Positions 35,708-44,985 of a DNA stretch of 64,000 nt are shown here, one piece after another (within the stretch, counting starts at the first letter, position 1; each line of letters begins with the position of its first letter). The notes below the pieces were generated by a model. The model ran no database searches. It was not told the DNA's origin and was given only the letters and a program-made list of their open reading frames with translations. The DNA comes from Methylobacterium isbiliense. Lineage in GTDB: Bacteria; Pseudomonadota; Alphaproteobacteria; Rhizobiales; Beijerinckiaceae. Both the position numbers and the translations under genes were made by a program. The stretch is from assembly GCF_022179325.1 (NCBI RefSeq), contig NZ_BPQQ01000008.1, forward strand, positions 30,243-94,242, in the 5' to 3' direction.

Positions 35708-35946
35708 CGTCCGTGGTCTCCATTCGCCCACAGGTCCCGCGGGCGGGCGCATCATGACCGATCCGGCGCCCGCCGCATCCCCGCACGGGCTGCGGACGCC
35801 GCACGGGCGCATCCGGCAGATGGTTGAGGAATCCTTAACCGGAAGCGTGGACGGCGGCGGTGCCCGATCCTACAACCAGAGAGCGGGGCGATTCCCGTTC
35901 GCGCCGTGGCCCGCCGGAGGCGGCCTCTCCGGCGAGGAGGATCCCG

Positions 35947-36531
35947 ATGCCGAAGCGATCCCTCATCCCGCCATGCCGCCTCGTCTCGGCAGCCATCCTG
36001 CTCGGCGCGGTCTGGGCCGCTCCGGCCGCGGCGCAGTCCCGGCCGGGATGGACCGACCCGCCGGTCCGCACCGCACCGCCCGAGCCCCCGTCCCAGAGCC
36101 CGAGAGCGGATACCCCGAAGACGGCCACCCCGAAAGCGGCCGCCCCGAAGGTGGAAGCCCCCGCCCGGCCCGCGCCGGCGGTGGCGGCCCGCCCCGCGCG
36201 GGTCCGCACCGAGGCGGCGCGGCGCCGGCCGGCGCCCGTGGCCCGGGCCGTGTCCAAGGCCCGCCCGGCGATCGCCGCCACGGCCCGTCCGGTGCGCCAC
36301 CCCGTGGTGCGCACCGCCGCCGTCCGGCCCCGGCCCGTCCGCCTCCAGACGCCGCGGCCCGCCGCTTACGACGGCGGCTGGGAGGTCTGGGAGGCCGACC
36401 GCATGGAGCGGATCCGCCGCGCCCAGGCGGCGGGCTACCTCGTGATGCGGCGCAGCACCTGGGAATCCATGACGGGCCGCTCCGGCCACGACCCGGCACG
36501 GGGATGGTTCCGGGAATCGGACGAGGAGTGA
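35947..36531 (+). CDS. Exported Pro/Ala/Arg-rich protein
   Basis: 194 residues. After a signal peptide ('LVSAAILLGAVWAAPAAAQ') come ~110 residues rich in Pro, Ala, Lys and Arg with repeated T-P-K and A-R-P units, very basic, then a structured tail with 'YDGGWEVWEADRMERIRRAQ' and 'AAGYLVMRRSTWESM'. It is probably extended across the periplasm or bound to an anionic polymer. No family recognised. ATG 35947 is preceded by GAGGAGG; an upstream in-frame ATG (35860) lacks a signal peptide. Confidence 0.65.
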   Translation: MPKRSLIPPCRLVSAAILLGAVWAAPAAAQSRPGWTDPPVRTAPPEPPSQSPRADTPKTATPKAAAPKVEAPARPAPAVAARPARVRTEAARRRPAPVARAVSKARPAIAATARPVRHPVVRTAAVRPRPVRLQTPRPAAYDGGWEVWEADRMERIRRAQAAGYLVMRRSTWESMTGRSGHDPARGWFRESDEE

Positions 36532-36645
36532 GCAGGCGGATCGGCGCCTGATAGCCGGTCGCGCCCGAGGGCGGTTTCAGATCCTGGCCGGAACGCGGTG
36601 TGCATTCTAATATTTTTTGGTACATGTTGCCATCGGGAGGCAGCC

Positions 36646-36897
36646 ATGGCCAAGAACACATCCGTCACTCTGGGCGACCATTTCACCAGCTTCATCGACC
36701 GCCAAGTCGAGGCGGGACGCTACGGCTCGGCGAGCGAGGTGGTACGGGCGGGTCTGCGTCTGCTCGAAGAGCACGAGGCGAAGGTGCAGGCGCTCCAGGC
36801 CGCGCTCCAGGCCGGCGAGGAATCCGGACCGGCGACCGCTTTCGACTTCGAGGCTTTCATCGCCAGCAGAAGCGCGCCCGGGTCGGAGTCGCAATGA
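36646..36897 (+). CDS. parD: ParD-family antitoxin
   Basis: 83 residues. Ribbon-helix-helix N-terminus '[20 protein letters not shown]' then '[20 protein letters not shown]', the CC2985/ParD antitoxin signature. The C-terminal acidic tail would wrap the toxin. ATG 36646 follows GGGAGG. An AT-rich stretch (36605-36630) ahead of it is probably the autoregulated promoter. Its stop overlaps the toxin start (ATGA), but the toxin is broken, so the antitoxin stands alone. Confidence 0.9.
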   Translation: MAKNTSVTLGDHFTSFIDRQVEAGRYGSASEVVRAGLRLLEEHEAKVQALQAALQAGEESGPATAFDFEAFIASRSAPGSESQ

Positions 36898-37187
36898 GCG
36901 GCTACGTCCTCACGCCTCAGGCACAGGCCGATGTGGCGGAGATCTGGGACTACACGGCCGAGCGGTGGAGTTGAGAGCAGGCGACATCCTACCTCCGCGC
37001 GATCCGGGACGCCTGCGAGGACTTGGCATGCGGCAGGCGGATCAGCCGGCCGGTCGACGTGAAGCCGGGCTATTTCAGGGCCACGGTCAGATCGCACCTC
37101 GTCATCTTCAGGCGAGACGATTCCGGCCTCGTGATCGTGGTGCGCATCCTGCACGGCCGGATGGATGTGGAGCGGCATCTCCGTTAG
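36894..37187 (+). pseudogene. parE: ParE toxin gene with an in-frame TGA at codon 27
   Basis: The frame from ATG 36894 reads 'YVLTPQAQADVAEIWDYTAE' as in ParE toxins, meets TGA at 36972-36974, then continues perfectly as 'EQATSYLRAIRDACEDLACG', 'KPGYFRATVRSHLVIFRRDD' and 'VVRILHGRMDVERHL' to TAG at 37187 (98 codons). The TGA sits where homologues have a small residue, consistent with a single G-to-T change from GGA. The toxin is therefore truncated to 26 residues unless the stop is read through or is a sequence error. Confidence 0.85.
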
Positions 37188-37188
37188 C

Positions 37189-37221
37189 TCTGCATCCGCT
37201 CGCAACCCGAGCGGATGCAGA
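37189..37221 (+). terminator. 13-base-pair hairpin after the parDE remnant
   Basis: Perfect stem tctgcatccgctc / gagcggatgcaga with a seven-base loop, beginning two bases after the parE stop. No T-run follows, so it is terminator-like by position rather than by full consensus. Confidence 0.5.
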
Positions 37222-37412
37222 TCCAAGGTGCAGATCCAGGGCCTTGCATTCCCGCGCTCTTTCGCCGGACCGGCGCCCATGTCGGCGACAGAGCGCTCCA
37301 GCGTCCCGGCACTCATCGCCGAACCGGTCTCGGCTTCGGCGAAGGGCCTTGCTCCTCGGGCAGGGCCCGCCTACCACTCGGCCCCATCGGGACGCGCCGG
37401 AGCCGAGACCCT

Positions 37413-37718
37413 GTGAGCCACGAGTCGAGCCGGGAGCGAAGGGTGCGGGTCGTCGTGCGCGGGCGGGTGCAGGGCGTCGGGTTCCGGGCCTGGACCCGCG
37501 GCGAGGCGGTGCGGCGCGGCCTCGCGGGCCACGTGCGCAATTGTCCGGACGGGAGCGTCGAGGCCCTGCTCTCCGGCCCGCCCGAGGCGGTGGAGGCGAT
37601 GCTCGCCGCCCTGCGGCACGGGCCGGCGGGCGCCCGGGTCGCCGAGGTCGCGGTCGCCGAGGTCGCGGACGCCCCCCGCCCGGCCGGCGGCGGCTTCGAC
37701 ATCCTGCGCGCGCCGTGA
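37413..37718 (+). CDS. acyP: Acylphosphatase
   Basis: 101 residues. Small ferredoxin-like enzyme hydrolysing acyl phosphates. The conserved loop '[20 protein letters not shown]' supplies the catalytic arginine, and '[17 protein letters not shown]' the catalytic asparagine. GTG 37413 is chosen because it leaves a short leader before the strand; the upstream frame overlaps nothing conserved. The next gene starts 13 bases after its stop. Confidence 0.9.
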   Translation: MSHESSRERRVRVVVRGRVQGVGFRAWTRGEAVRRGLAGHVRNCPDGSVEALLSGPPEAVEAMLAALRHGPAGARVAEVAVAEVADAPRPAGGGFDILRAP

Positions 37719-37731
37719 CGCCGGCCCGGGC

Positions 37732-38418
37732 GTGAACGACTTCTCGCTCCTCGACTTCGCGGCCGTGGCGGCCTTCCTCGTCGCCTGGATCGCCTACAGC
37801 ACCGCCGTCGAGCGGGTGCGCGGGCGCTCCAGCCTGAACCGGATGATGAACCGCTACCGCCATGCCTGGACCGATCAGCTCGCGGTGCGCGACAACCGGG
37901 TGGTCGACACCACCATCAACGCCTCGCTGCAGAACGGCACCGCCTTCTTCGCCTCGACCTCGCTGATCGCGCTCGGCAGCGTGCTCACGCTCACGCGCTC
38001 GGCCGACGACGTGCTGACGCTCTTCTCCACGCTGCCCTTCGGCATGCAGACCACGCGGGTGACCTGGGAGATCAAGGTCGCCGGGCTGGCGCTGATCTTC
38101 GTCTACGCGTTCTTCAAATTCGCCTGGGCCTACCGGCTGTTCAACTACGGCGCCATCCTGATCGGGGCGGTGCCGCCCCGCGGATCCGACCCGGAGGAGA
38201 TCCTCCGCGCCTCGCGGCGGGCCGCCGCCATGAACGTGGTGGCGGGCGGGCACTTCAATCGCGGCCAGCGGGCGTTCTTCTTCGCGCTCGCCTATCTCGG
38301 CTGGTTCGTGAGCGCCTACGTGCTGTTCGCCACCACAGCCGCCGTGATGTACGTGATGTGGCAGCGCCAGTTCGCCTCCGACGCCCGGCGCGCCCTGCAG
38401 GAGACCGATGACGTCTGA
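37732..38418 (+). CDS. DUF599 membrane protein
   Basis: 228 residues with about four hydrophobic helices (near residues 5-22, 70-85, 110-130 and 190-212). The conserved 'RSSLNRMMNRYRHAWTDQLA' and 'DTTINASLQNGTAFFASTSL' identify DUF599, an inner-membrane family of unknown role. It has a GTG start and overlaps the DUF3253 gene by 11 bases, so the two are co-translated. Confidence 0.88.
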   Translation: MNDFSLLDFAAVAAFLVAWIAYSTAVERVRGRSSLNRMMNRYRHAWTDQLAVRDNRVVDTTINASLQNGTAFFASTSLIALGSVLTLTRSADDVLTLFSTLPFGMQTTRVTWEIKVAGLALIFVYAFFKFAWAYRLFNYGAILIGAVPPRGSDPEEILRASRRAAAMNVVAGGHFNRGQRAFFFALAYLGWFVSAYVLFATTAAVMYVMWQRQFASDARRALQETDDV

Positions 38419-38701
38419 GAGTTCACAGGCGAGCCCCCCGGCGAAGCCCGATGAGGCGGCCATCGCCGAGACGCTGCTGCGCCTCGTCGCCGAGCGCGGC
38501 GCCGACAAGACCGTCTGCCCCTCGGAGGTGGCGCGCGCGCTCGGCGGGCCGCATCCGGACGGCTGGGGGCCGCTGATGCAGCCGGTGCGCCGCGCGGCGG
38601 TGCGGCTGATGAAGGACGGCCGGATCGTCATCCTGCGCAAGGGGCGCGTCGTCGACCCCGACGATTTCCGCGGCGTCTACCGGCTGTCGCTGCCGCGCTG
38701 A
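38408..38701 (+). CDS. DUF3253 protein
   Basis: 97 residues, winged-helix-like: 'AIAETLLRLVAERGADKTVC', 'PSEVARALGG', 'QPVRRAAVRLMKDGRIVILR' and 'KGRVVDPDDFRGVYRLSL' match DUF3253, whose members are small and uncharacterised. A DNA-binding role is only a guess from fold-like pattern. Starts inside the DUF599 gene. Confidence 0.85.
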   Translation: MTSESSQASPPAKPDEAAIAETLLRLVAERGADKTVCPSEVARALGGPHPDGWGPLMQPVRRAAVRLMKDGRIVILRKGRVVDPDDFRGVYRLSLPR

Positions 38702-38751
38702 GGCGGACCGGGGCGTGCACCGCGCCGATCCGCCGAGGCCTGGGGCTAGGT

Positions 38752-39456
38752 CTACTTGGCGGCCATCTCGGCCTCGTAGCGGGCCTTGGTCTCGGCGTTC
38801 GGCGGATAGAGGCCCGGGAGCGGCAGGCCCTTCTCGACCTCGCGCATGATCCAGAGTTCGAGCCGCTCCTGCTCCACGGCGGCGAGCGCCACCTCCTGGG
38901 CGATGGCGGCCGGGATCACCACGGCGCCGTCCCCGTCCGCCACGATCACGTCGTCGGGGAAGATCGCGACGCCGCCGCAGCCGATCGGCTGGTTCCAGCC
39001 GACGAAGGTCAGCCCCGCCACCGAGGCGGGGGCCGCGACGCCGGAGCACCAGATCGGCAGGCCGGTGCCGGCCACGCCCTCGCCGTCGCGCATCACGCCG
39101 TCGGTCACCAGGGCGGCGACGCCGCGCTTGTGCATGCGCGCGGCCAGGATGTCGCCGAAGATGCCGGCGTCGGTCACGCCCATGGCGTCCACGACCGCGA
39201 TGCAGCCCTCAGGCATCGCCTCGATGGCGCCGCGCGTCGAGGTCGGGCTCGACCACGATTCGGGCGTCGCGAGGTCCTCGCGGGCGGGCACGAAGCGCAG
39301 CGTGAAGGCCGGGCCGACGATGCGCCGGTCGGCGGCGAATCGCGGCATCGGCCCGCGCATCCAGCAGCGGCGCAGGCCCTTCTTCAGCATGACCGTGGTG
39401 AGAGTCGCGGTGGTGACCGCCTGGAGCGCGTCGATCAGCGTCTTGTCGAGGGGCAT
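38752..39456 (-). CDS. RraA-family protein (HMG/CHA aldolase-like)
   Basis: 234 residues. Motif 'GDILAARMHKRGVAALVTDG' then 'VMRDGEGVAGTGLPIWCSG' fits the RraA/4-hydroxy-4-methyl-2-oxoglutarate aldolase superfamily, with the R-x-x-D metal/substrate segment retained. Members are either RNase E regulators (RraA) or class II pyruvate aldolases/oxaloacetate decarboxylases; the extended N- and C-termini relative to E. coli RraA favour the enzyme role. No aromatic degradation genes are adjacent. Confidence 0.85.
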   Translation of the reverse strand: MPLDKTLIDALQAVTTATLTTVMLKKGLRRCWMRGPMPRFAADRRIVGPAFTLRFVPAREDLATPESWSSPTSTRGAIEAMPEGCIAVVDAMGVTDAGIFGDILAARMHKRGVAALVTDGVMRDGEGVAGTGLPIWCSGVAAPASVAGLTFVGWNQPIGCGGVAIFPDDVIVADGDGAVVIPAAIAQEVALAAVEQERLELWIMREVEKGLPLPGLYPPNAETKARYEAEMAAK

Positions 39457-39540
39457 CGAAGGGTCCGGGTGCGAGGGGCCTGACCCGCGCCTTAGCCGAT
39501 CGGGGCGCGGGGCAGAAGACCCGGCGGACGGACTCCTCCC

Positions 39541-39564
39541 CAGTTCTCTGCCCAGTTCTCTGCC
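39541..39564. repeat. Two 12-base tandem repeats between rraA-like and GST genes
   Basis: Unit cagttctctgcc at 39541 and 39553, with a degenerate third copy after it. Similar in period and ttctc core to the merR repeat. Confidence 0.8.
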
Positions 39565-39582
39565 CCTTTCTCCGCGCCGTGC

Positions 39583-40203
39583 TCAGGTGATCGGCGTCAG
39601 CAGCACCGTAGCGGCCGCCGGCCGGGCGGCGATGCGCGCGTACCACGCTTCGAGCGCCGGCCGCGGCTGGCGCGGCACCGCGAGGTGGAGCCAGCGATGC
39701 GCCGGGCAGCCGAGCGCGATGTCGGCGGCCGTGAAGTGGTCGCCCACCGCGAAGGCGCGGCCGGCGAGGTGCGCGTCGAGGATCGCCGCGCAGGCCTCGG
39801 TCTCCGCCACCGAGCGGGCGATCACGGCCGGATCGCGCTCCGCCTCGGGCACCCGCACCGTCTGCCAGAAGGCGTCGCGCATGGCCGGCGTGAAGGCGGT
39901 GGCCTGCCAGTCGAGCCATTGGTTGACGTGGGCGCGGGCCTGCGGCTCCTGGGGCCACAGGCCCCCGCGCCCGTGCGTCTCCGCGAGGTGGCGCAGGATG
40001 GCGTTCGACTCCCACAGCACGAAGCCGTCCTCCTCCAGGACCGGCACGAGGCCATTGGGATTGAGCGCGAGGTAGTCCGGGTCGCGCACCCGCCCGTGGG
40101 CGCCGCCGGCCTCCACCCGCTCGTAGGGCAGTCCCAGCTCCTCCAGGCCCCAGACCGCCTTCTGCACGTTGACCGAACTCAGCCGTCCCCAGAGTCTGCG
40201 CAT
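39583..40203 (-). CDS. Glutathione S-transferase family protein
   Basis: 206 residues. Thioredoxin-like N-terminus 'LWGRLSSVNVQKAVWGLEEL' with the serine available for glutathione activation, the glutathione-binding 'NPNGLVPVLEEDGFVLWESN', and a helical C-terminal domain ending 'AVGDHFTAADIALGCPAHRW'. Substrate unknown. Its ATG overlaps the lysine-aminomutase TGA by one base (TGATG at 40203), so it is the third gene of the epmA-epmB unit, an unexpected partner. Confidence 0.9.
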   Translation of the reverse strand: MRRLWGRLSSVNVQKAVWGLEELGLPYERVEAGGAHGRVRDPDYLALNPNGLVPVLEEDGFVLWESNAILRHLAETHGRGGLWPQEPQARAHVNQWLDWQATAFTPAMRDAFWQTVRVPEAERDPAVIARSVAETEACAAILDAHLAGRAFAVGDHFTAADIALGCPAHRWLHLAVPRQPRPALEAWYARIAARPAAATVLLTPIT

Positions 40204-41261
40204 CAGGCCTCTCCCTCCTCCGGCGGATAGGCGTGCGGCCGCCCGTCCGGATCCGTCACGGTCCAGCTCTCTCCCGCCCCGGCGCGCGGCGCGAGGTAGT
40301 CCGGCCCCACCGGCACCTTGCCGTGCCCGCCCGGAATGTCGAGGACGTAGGTCGGCTGGCACAGGCCGGAGATCCGCCCGCGCAGGGTGCGCATCAGATC
40401 CCGCCCCTCCCGCAGCGTCGTGCGGAAATGCCCGGTGCCGGGCGCGAGGTCGCCGTGGTGGAGGTAGTAGGGCTTGACCCGGTTCTCCACGAAGGCGCGC
40501 ATCAGGGCCGCCAGGGTCTCTGCGTCGTCGTTGATGCCACGCAGGAGCACCGACTGGCTCACCAGCGGGATGCCGGCATCGACCAGCCGGGCGACGGCCC
40601 CCTGGGCGGCGGGCGTGAATTCCCGCGGGTGGTTGGCGTGCAGCGCCACGAACACCGCCCGGCCGAACGCCTTCAGGGCCGCGATCAGCGCCGCGTCGAC
40701 CCGGGCGGGCTCGACCACCGGCACGCGGGTGTGCAGGCGCAGCACCCGGACGTGTTCGGTCTCCCCGAGCGCCCGCGCGATCCGCGCGAGACGGCGGGGC
40801 GAAAGCAGCAGCGGGTCGCCGCCCGTGAGCACCACCTCCCAGATCCCGGGCCGCGCCGCGACGTAGGCGAGCGCCGCGTCGAGATCCGCCTCGCTCAAGG
40901 CGCCGAGGCCCTCCGGTCCCACCACCTCGCGCCTGAAGCAGAAGCGGCAATAGACCGGGCAGACGTGGAGCGGCTTCAGCAGCACCCGGTCGGGGTAGCG
41001 GTGCACGATGCCGGGCAGCGGCGCGTGGACGTCGTCGCCGATCGGATCGGCGCGCTCGCCGGGCGCGGTGTCGAGTTCGGCCGGGTCCGGCAGGAACTGG
41101 CGGCCGATGCCGTCCTCGGGCGACTCGATCAGCTCGGCCATGTCGGGCGTGACCGCCACGGCGTAGCGGGCGGCGACCCGCTCCAGGGCGGGCAGGCGCT
41201 CGGGCGCCACCAGCCCGGCCTGCGCCAGGGAGGCGGGATCGCGCAGGGTGCGCGCGCTCAC
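40203..41261 (-). CDS. epmB: EF-P beta-lysylation enzyme (lysine 2,3-aminomutase-like)
   Basis: 352 residues. Radical-SAM enzyme: the iron-sulphur cysteines are in 'VCPVYCRFCFRREVVGPEG' (C-x3-C-x2-C), followed by 'EVVLTGGDPLLLSPRRL', 'RLHTRVPVVEPARVD' and 'KPYYLHHGDLAPGTGHF'. EpmB converts alpha-lysine to beta-lysine for attachment to EF-P. GTG start at 41261 overlaps the epmA stop. Lying beside epmA and efp, it is assigned to EF-P modification rather than to catabolic lysine aminomutase. Confidence 0.92.
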   Translation of the reverse strand: MSARTLRDPASLAQAGLVAPERLPALERVAARYAVAVTPDMAELIESPEDGIGRQFLPDPAELDTAPGERADPIGDDVHAPLPGIVHRYPDRVLLKPLHVCPVYCRFCFRREVVGPEGLGALSEADLDAALAYVAARPGIWEVVLTGGDPLLLSPRRLARIARALGETEHVRVLRLHTRVPVVEPARVDAALIAALKAFGRAVFVALHANHPREFTPAAQGAVARLVDAGIPLVSQSVLLRGINDDAETLAALMRAFVENRVKPYYLHHGDLAPGTGHFRTTLREGRDLMRTLRGRISGLCQPTYVLDIPGGHGKVPVGPDYLAPRAGAGESWTVTDPDGRPHAYPPEEGEA

Positions 41262-42325
41262 GGACCGCCCCCCGCGACGGGGGTCCAGATCACCTCGTCG
41301 ATCCGCCGGGCGTGGGTCGCCAGCATCACGAGGCGGTCGAAGCCGAGCGCCACCCCGCTCGCCTCCGGCATGAGCGCGAGGGCGTCGAGAAAATCCTCGT
41401 CGAGGGGATAGCGCTCGCCGTAGATCCGCTCCTTCTCGTCCATCTCGGCCTGGAAGCGGCGGCGCTGCTCGGCCGGGTCGGTGAGTTCCCCGAAGCCGTT
41501 GGCGAGTTCGACCCCGCAGGCGTAGAGCTCGAAGCGCTCGGCGACGCGCTGGTCGGCCGGGCTCGGCCGCGCGAGCGCCGCCTCGGGCACCGGGTACTCG
41601 CACAGGATCGTCGCCCTGCCCTGCCCCAGCGCCGGCTCGACCCGCTCGACCAGCACGCGGCTGAACAGGTCGGCCCAGGTGTCGTCCGGGGCGGTGCGGA
41701 TCCCCGCCGCCGCGACGGCCGCGTGCAGGGCCGCGCGGTCGGTGGCGCCGTCCGGCGCGACGCTCGCCAGGAGGTCGATCCCGGCGAAATGCGCGAACGC
41801 CTCCGCGACGGTCAGCCGCTCGGGTTCCGCGAACGGGTCGGCCTCGCGGCCGCGCCAGGCGAGGCGGCCGGTGCCCGCCGCCTCGGCGGCGCGCGCCAGC
41901 AGCGCCGCGCAATCGCGCATCAGGGTCTCGTAGGGCTCGCCGGCCCGGTACCATTCCACCATCGTGAATTCCGGGTGGTGCAGCGGACCCCGCTCCCGGT
42001 TGCGGTAGACGGCGGACAGGCTCACCAGCCGGCGCTCGCCCGCCGCCAGGAGCTTCTTGCAGGCGAATTCCGGTGAGGTGTGCAGGTAGAGCGGGCTCGT
42101 CCGCCCGTCCGGGCCGATGGCCCGGGTGGCGAAGGCCGAGAGATGCGTCTCGTTGCCCGGCGAGACCTGGAGGGCGGCGGTCTCCACCTCGACGAAGCCG
42201 CGCTCCTCGAACCAGCCCCGCAGCGCCGCCCGGATACGGTTGCGGGCCAGCAGCCGCGGGCGGCGGTCGGCGTGGACGTGGGGCGCCCACCAGGGCGAGG
42301 CGGAGGTCGGGGCACGGGAGGGCAT
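41258..42325 (-). CDS. epmA: EF-P--lysine ligase EpmA (PoxA/GenX)
   Basis: 355 residues, a lysyl-tRNA-synthetase-like class II enzyme lacking the anticodon domain. Motif 2 is '[20 protein letters not shown]', with '[20 protein letters not shown]' before it and '[20 protein letters not shown]' as motif 3. It attaches (beta-)lysine to the conserved lysine of EF-P. Divergent from efp with 137 bases between them, and overlapping epmB by four bases. Confidence 0.94.
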   Translation of the reverse strand: MPSRAPTSASPWWAPHVHADRRPRLLARNRIRAALRGWFEERGFVEVETAALQVSPGNETHLSAFATRAIGPDGRTSPLYLHTSPEFACKKLLAAGERRLVSLSAVYRNRERGPLHHPEFTMVEWYRAGEPYETLMRDCAALLARAAEAAGTGRLAWRGREADPFAEPERLTVAEAFAHFAGIDLLASVAPDGATDRAALHAAVAAAGIRTAPDDTWADLFSRVLVERVEPALGQGRATILCEYPVPEAALARPSPADQRVAERFELYACGVELANGFGELTDPAEQRRRFQAEMDEKERIYGERYPLDEDFLDALALMPEASGVALGFDRLVMLATHARRIDEVIWTPVAGGGP

Positions 42326-42462
42326 GGATCGGGCTCGAACCGCTCGCGACTGGCGGTCGCGCGTCAGATGCGATAGGGCGGGCGCTCGGGCGCCCCTGGG
42401 CCGGCAGCGGCTTGCGGGACGCCGGCCGCTTCTGTCAACGCTCGCACCCAGGATCTGACCCC

Positions 42463-43029
42463 GTGAAGGTGATCGCCAGCTCGCTCCGAAAGGGCAACGT
42501 CGTCGAGAAGGACGGCCGCCTCTACGTGATCCTCTCCGCCGAGAACATCCATCCCGGCAAGGGCACCCCGGTGACGCAGCTCGACATGCGCCGCATCACC
42601 GACGGCGTGAAGGTCTCGGAGCGCTACCGCACCACCGAGCAGGTCGAGCGCGCCTTCGTGGAGGACCGGGAGCACACCTTCCTGTACTCGGACGGCGAGG
42701 GCTTCCACTTCATGAACCCCGAATCCTACGAGCAGGTGGCGGTGCCCGAGGACGTGATCGGCGACCAGGCCGCCTACCTCCAGGAGGGCATGGCGGTGAT
42801 GCTCTCGCTGCACAACGGCGTGCCGCTCGCCATCGAACTGCCCCAGCGCGTGACGCTGGAGATCACCGATACCGAGCCGGTGACGAAGGGCCAGACCGCC
42901 TCCTCCTCCTACAAGCCCGCCACGCTCTCGAACGGCGTGCGCACCCTGGTGCCGCCCCACATCACCACCGGCACCCGCGTCGTCATCATGACGGCGGACG
43001 GCTCCTACGTGGAGCGGGCGAAGGACTGA
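42463..43029 (+). CDS. efp: Elongation factor P
   Basis: 188 residues. Relieves ribosome stalling at polyproline stretches. The modification loop '[14 protein letters not shown]' provides the lysine (residue 33) that EpmA lysylates. The family's C-terminal '[20 protein letters not shown]' is present. GTG start at 42463. Having the modifying enzymes next door suggests that this EF-P is beta-lysylated; no EpmC hydroxylase is visible. Useful in a proteome with many Pro-rich proteins (for example 61099 and 35947). Confidence 0.97.
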   Translation: MKVIASSLRKGNVVEKDGRLYVILSAENIHPGKGTPVTQLDMRRITDGVKVSERYRTTEQVERAFVEDREHTFLYSDGEGFHFMNPESYEQVAVPEDVIGDQAAYLQEGMAVMLSLHNGVPLAIELPQRVTLEITDTEPVTKGQTASSSYKPATLSNGVRTLVPPHITTGTRVVIMTADGSYVERAKD

Positions 43030-43056
43030 TCCGGCGGCGCTCCGGCGCCGCGACGC

Positions 43057-44055
43057 TCAGCCGGGCTTGGCCCGGCTGAAGCAATCCTGCGAGGCCGCGA
43101 CGGCGCGCTCGCGCGCCTCGGCCGTCAGCGCGCCCCGCTCGACCGCCGGCCACAGCCCCTCCGCGCGCAGGCGCCCGAGCAGGCAGCGGGCGGCCGCCCG
43201 GCAGGCCCCCGCCTCGCCTCCCGCCGTCGCGCAGCTCTCCCGGTACTCGCGCAGGAAGGCCCCCTCGCCGGCCCGCGGATGCGGCCCCGTCATCGCCGCG
43301 ACTCCGGCCGCGAGGCCGAACAGCACGGGCTGGTGCACGAGGTACACCGCGAGGCTGTGCCGCCCCGCCGCCGCGAGGAACCGCCCGGCCCGGCCGGGCA
43401 ATTCCCGGGCGGCGCGCCGCGTCAGGCCGAGCCGCGCGAGGCCGATCCCGGCGAGCACGAAGCCGATCCAGGGAAACAGCGGCACGTAGTCGTTCGTGGC
43501 CGGCACCGTGCGGCCGAGCCCGAGGAACAGCAGCGCCGGAGCGTCGAGGAGACCCGCATCCGCCCCGCTCCACGCGGCGAGCGCCGGCGCCGCGAAGGCC
43601 GCCGCCGCACCCGCCCCGACGAGCGGGCGGGGTGCCCGCAGCGCCGGGAGCGCCAGCACGCTCGACAGCGCGATGCAGTGCAGGATGCCGAAGAAGATCC
43701 AGGAATCCGGGAAGGCGATCCGGGTCGCGAGCGAGATGGCGGCGGCGGCCGCGGCGATGCGGGCGAGCCGGGCCAGGAAGGGACGCGGCCGGAATCCCTT
43801 GCCCTGCGCCAGGACGAGGCCGATGCCCACGAGGGTGAGGAAGCTCCCGGCGATCGCGTGCGCGCAGACGCGGCCGGGCGGCGTCAGGGCGTAGTTCTCG
43901 GGCGTCAGCCGCAGGAAGCCGAGATCCCAGGTCAGGTGGTAGAGCGCCATCGCGGCCAGCGCCGCGCCGCGCGCGGCGTCGATGCCCGGAAGGCGAGTCG
44001 CGCCGGTCGGGGCGGCGGGAGCGAGGGGGCGGCGCAACCGCGCGGGCAGCGGCAT
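43057..44055 (-). CDS. DUF1624/HGSNAT-like membrane acyltransferase
   Basis: 332 residues with about eight to ten hydrophobic helices. The conserved N-terminal pattern 'LPGIDAARGAALAAMALYHL' then 'TWDLGFLRLTPENYALTPPG', and 'SLAVYLVHQPVLFGL' near the C-terminus, match DUF1624, relatives of heparan-alpha-glucosaminide N-acetyltransferase. It probably moves acyl groups across the membrane onto a glycan; substrate unknown. ATG 44055 is chosen; the longer upstream frame is basic and low-complexity. Confidence 0.8.
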   Translation of the reverse strand: MPLPARLRRPLAPAAPTGATRLPGIDAARGAALAAMALYHLTWDLGFLRLTPENYALTPPGRVCAHAIAGSFLTLVGIGLVLAQGKGFRPRPFLARLARIAAAAAAISLATRIAFPDSWIFFGILHCIALSSVLALPALRAPRPLVGAGAAAAFAAPALAAWSGADAGLLDAPALLFLGLGRTVPATNDYVPLFPWIGFVLAGIGLARLGLTRRAARELPGRAGRFLAAAGRHSLAVYLVHQPVLFGLAAGVAAMTGPHPRAGEGAFLREYRESCATAGGEAGACRAAARCLLGRLRAEGLWPAVERGALTAEARERAVAASQDCFSRAKPG

Positions 44056-44351
44056 CGGGCAGCGGATCCGAGGAGGGCGCCGACGCTGATAGCGCTGCAC
44101 GGACGATCCGTCGAACCCTGCGACAGAATCGCGCGGTGTCCGCCCGCGCGCCGCGCTCCGGCCGCCGGTGCTGCACAGTGCGGCGGCGGATTGCCTCTCG
44201 GGCATGCGGACCGGGCACGCGCGACGGTCGTCGCGCCGGATTTCGCGCGGACTAGGCCGCGGGAAGCGAGGAAACGGGCTTTCCCGGGGTCATGACTTTG
44301 TTAAGCTCCTCCGGGAATCGCACTGCGCGATTCGGTGTTGGGTTGCTTACC

Positions 44352-44975
44352 ATGTCGGACGAAGTCGGTTCAGGCCCGCTCGGCCCGCTGCCGGGGAGTA
44401 CGTTCGAGACCGGCGCGCGCCGCGCGGCGGCAGGATCCGACGCGGAGACCGAACGACCTCTCGACCTCGTCGAGGTCAGCGGCCGGATCAAGTGGTTCGA
44501 CGTCGCCAAGGGCTTCGGCTTCATCGTCCCGGACGACGGCTCACCGGACGTGCTGCTGCATGTGACCTGCCTGCGGCGCGACGGCCACCAGAGCGCGAGC
44601 GAGGGCGCCCGCATCGTCGTCGAGGCGGTGCAGCGGGCCCGCGGCTGGCAGGCCTTCCGGGTGATCTCCCTCGATCAGTCGACCGCACTCCACCCGGCCG
44701 AACTGCCGATGCCGCGCACCCACGTCACCGTGGTGCCGACCAGCGCGCTGGAGAGCGCGGTGGTGAAGTGGTTCAACCGCCTGCGCGGCTTCGGCTTCCT
44801 CAGCCGCGGCGAGGGCACGCCCGACATCTTCGTTCACATGGAGACCCTGCGCCGCTACGGCATCGCGGAGCTGAAGCCCGGCGAGCGGGTGATGGTGCGC
44901 TACGGCGACGGATCGAAGGGGCTGATGGCCGCCGAGGTGCGGCTGGCGGATGGCGCCCTGCCGGCCTCGCACTAG
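44352..44975 (+). CDS. Double cold-shock-domain protein
   Basis: 207 residues with two cold-shock domains. The first (~residues 38-105) has '[20 protein letters not shown]'; the second (~residues 135-200) has '[20 protein letters not shown]' followed by '[14 protein letters not shown]'. RNP1 (K-G-F-G-F-I) is intact in the first and R-G-F-G-F-L in the second. Such two-domain CspA proteins are common in Rhizobiales and act as RNA chaperones. The 296 bases upstream contain no gene and may include a long 5' leader. Confidence 0.92.
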   Translation: MSDEVGSGPLGPLPGSTFETGARRAAAGSDAETERPLDLVEVSGRIKWFDVAKGFGFIVPDDGSPDVLLHVTCLRRDGHQSASEGARIVVEAVQRARGWQAFRVISLDQSTALHPAELPMPRTHVTVVPTSALESAVVKWFNRLRGFGFLSRGEGTPDIFVHMETLRRYGIAELKPGERVMVRYGDGSKGLMAAEVRLADGALPASH

Positions 44976-44985
44976 CTTGTCCCGC

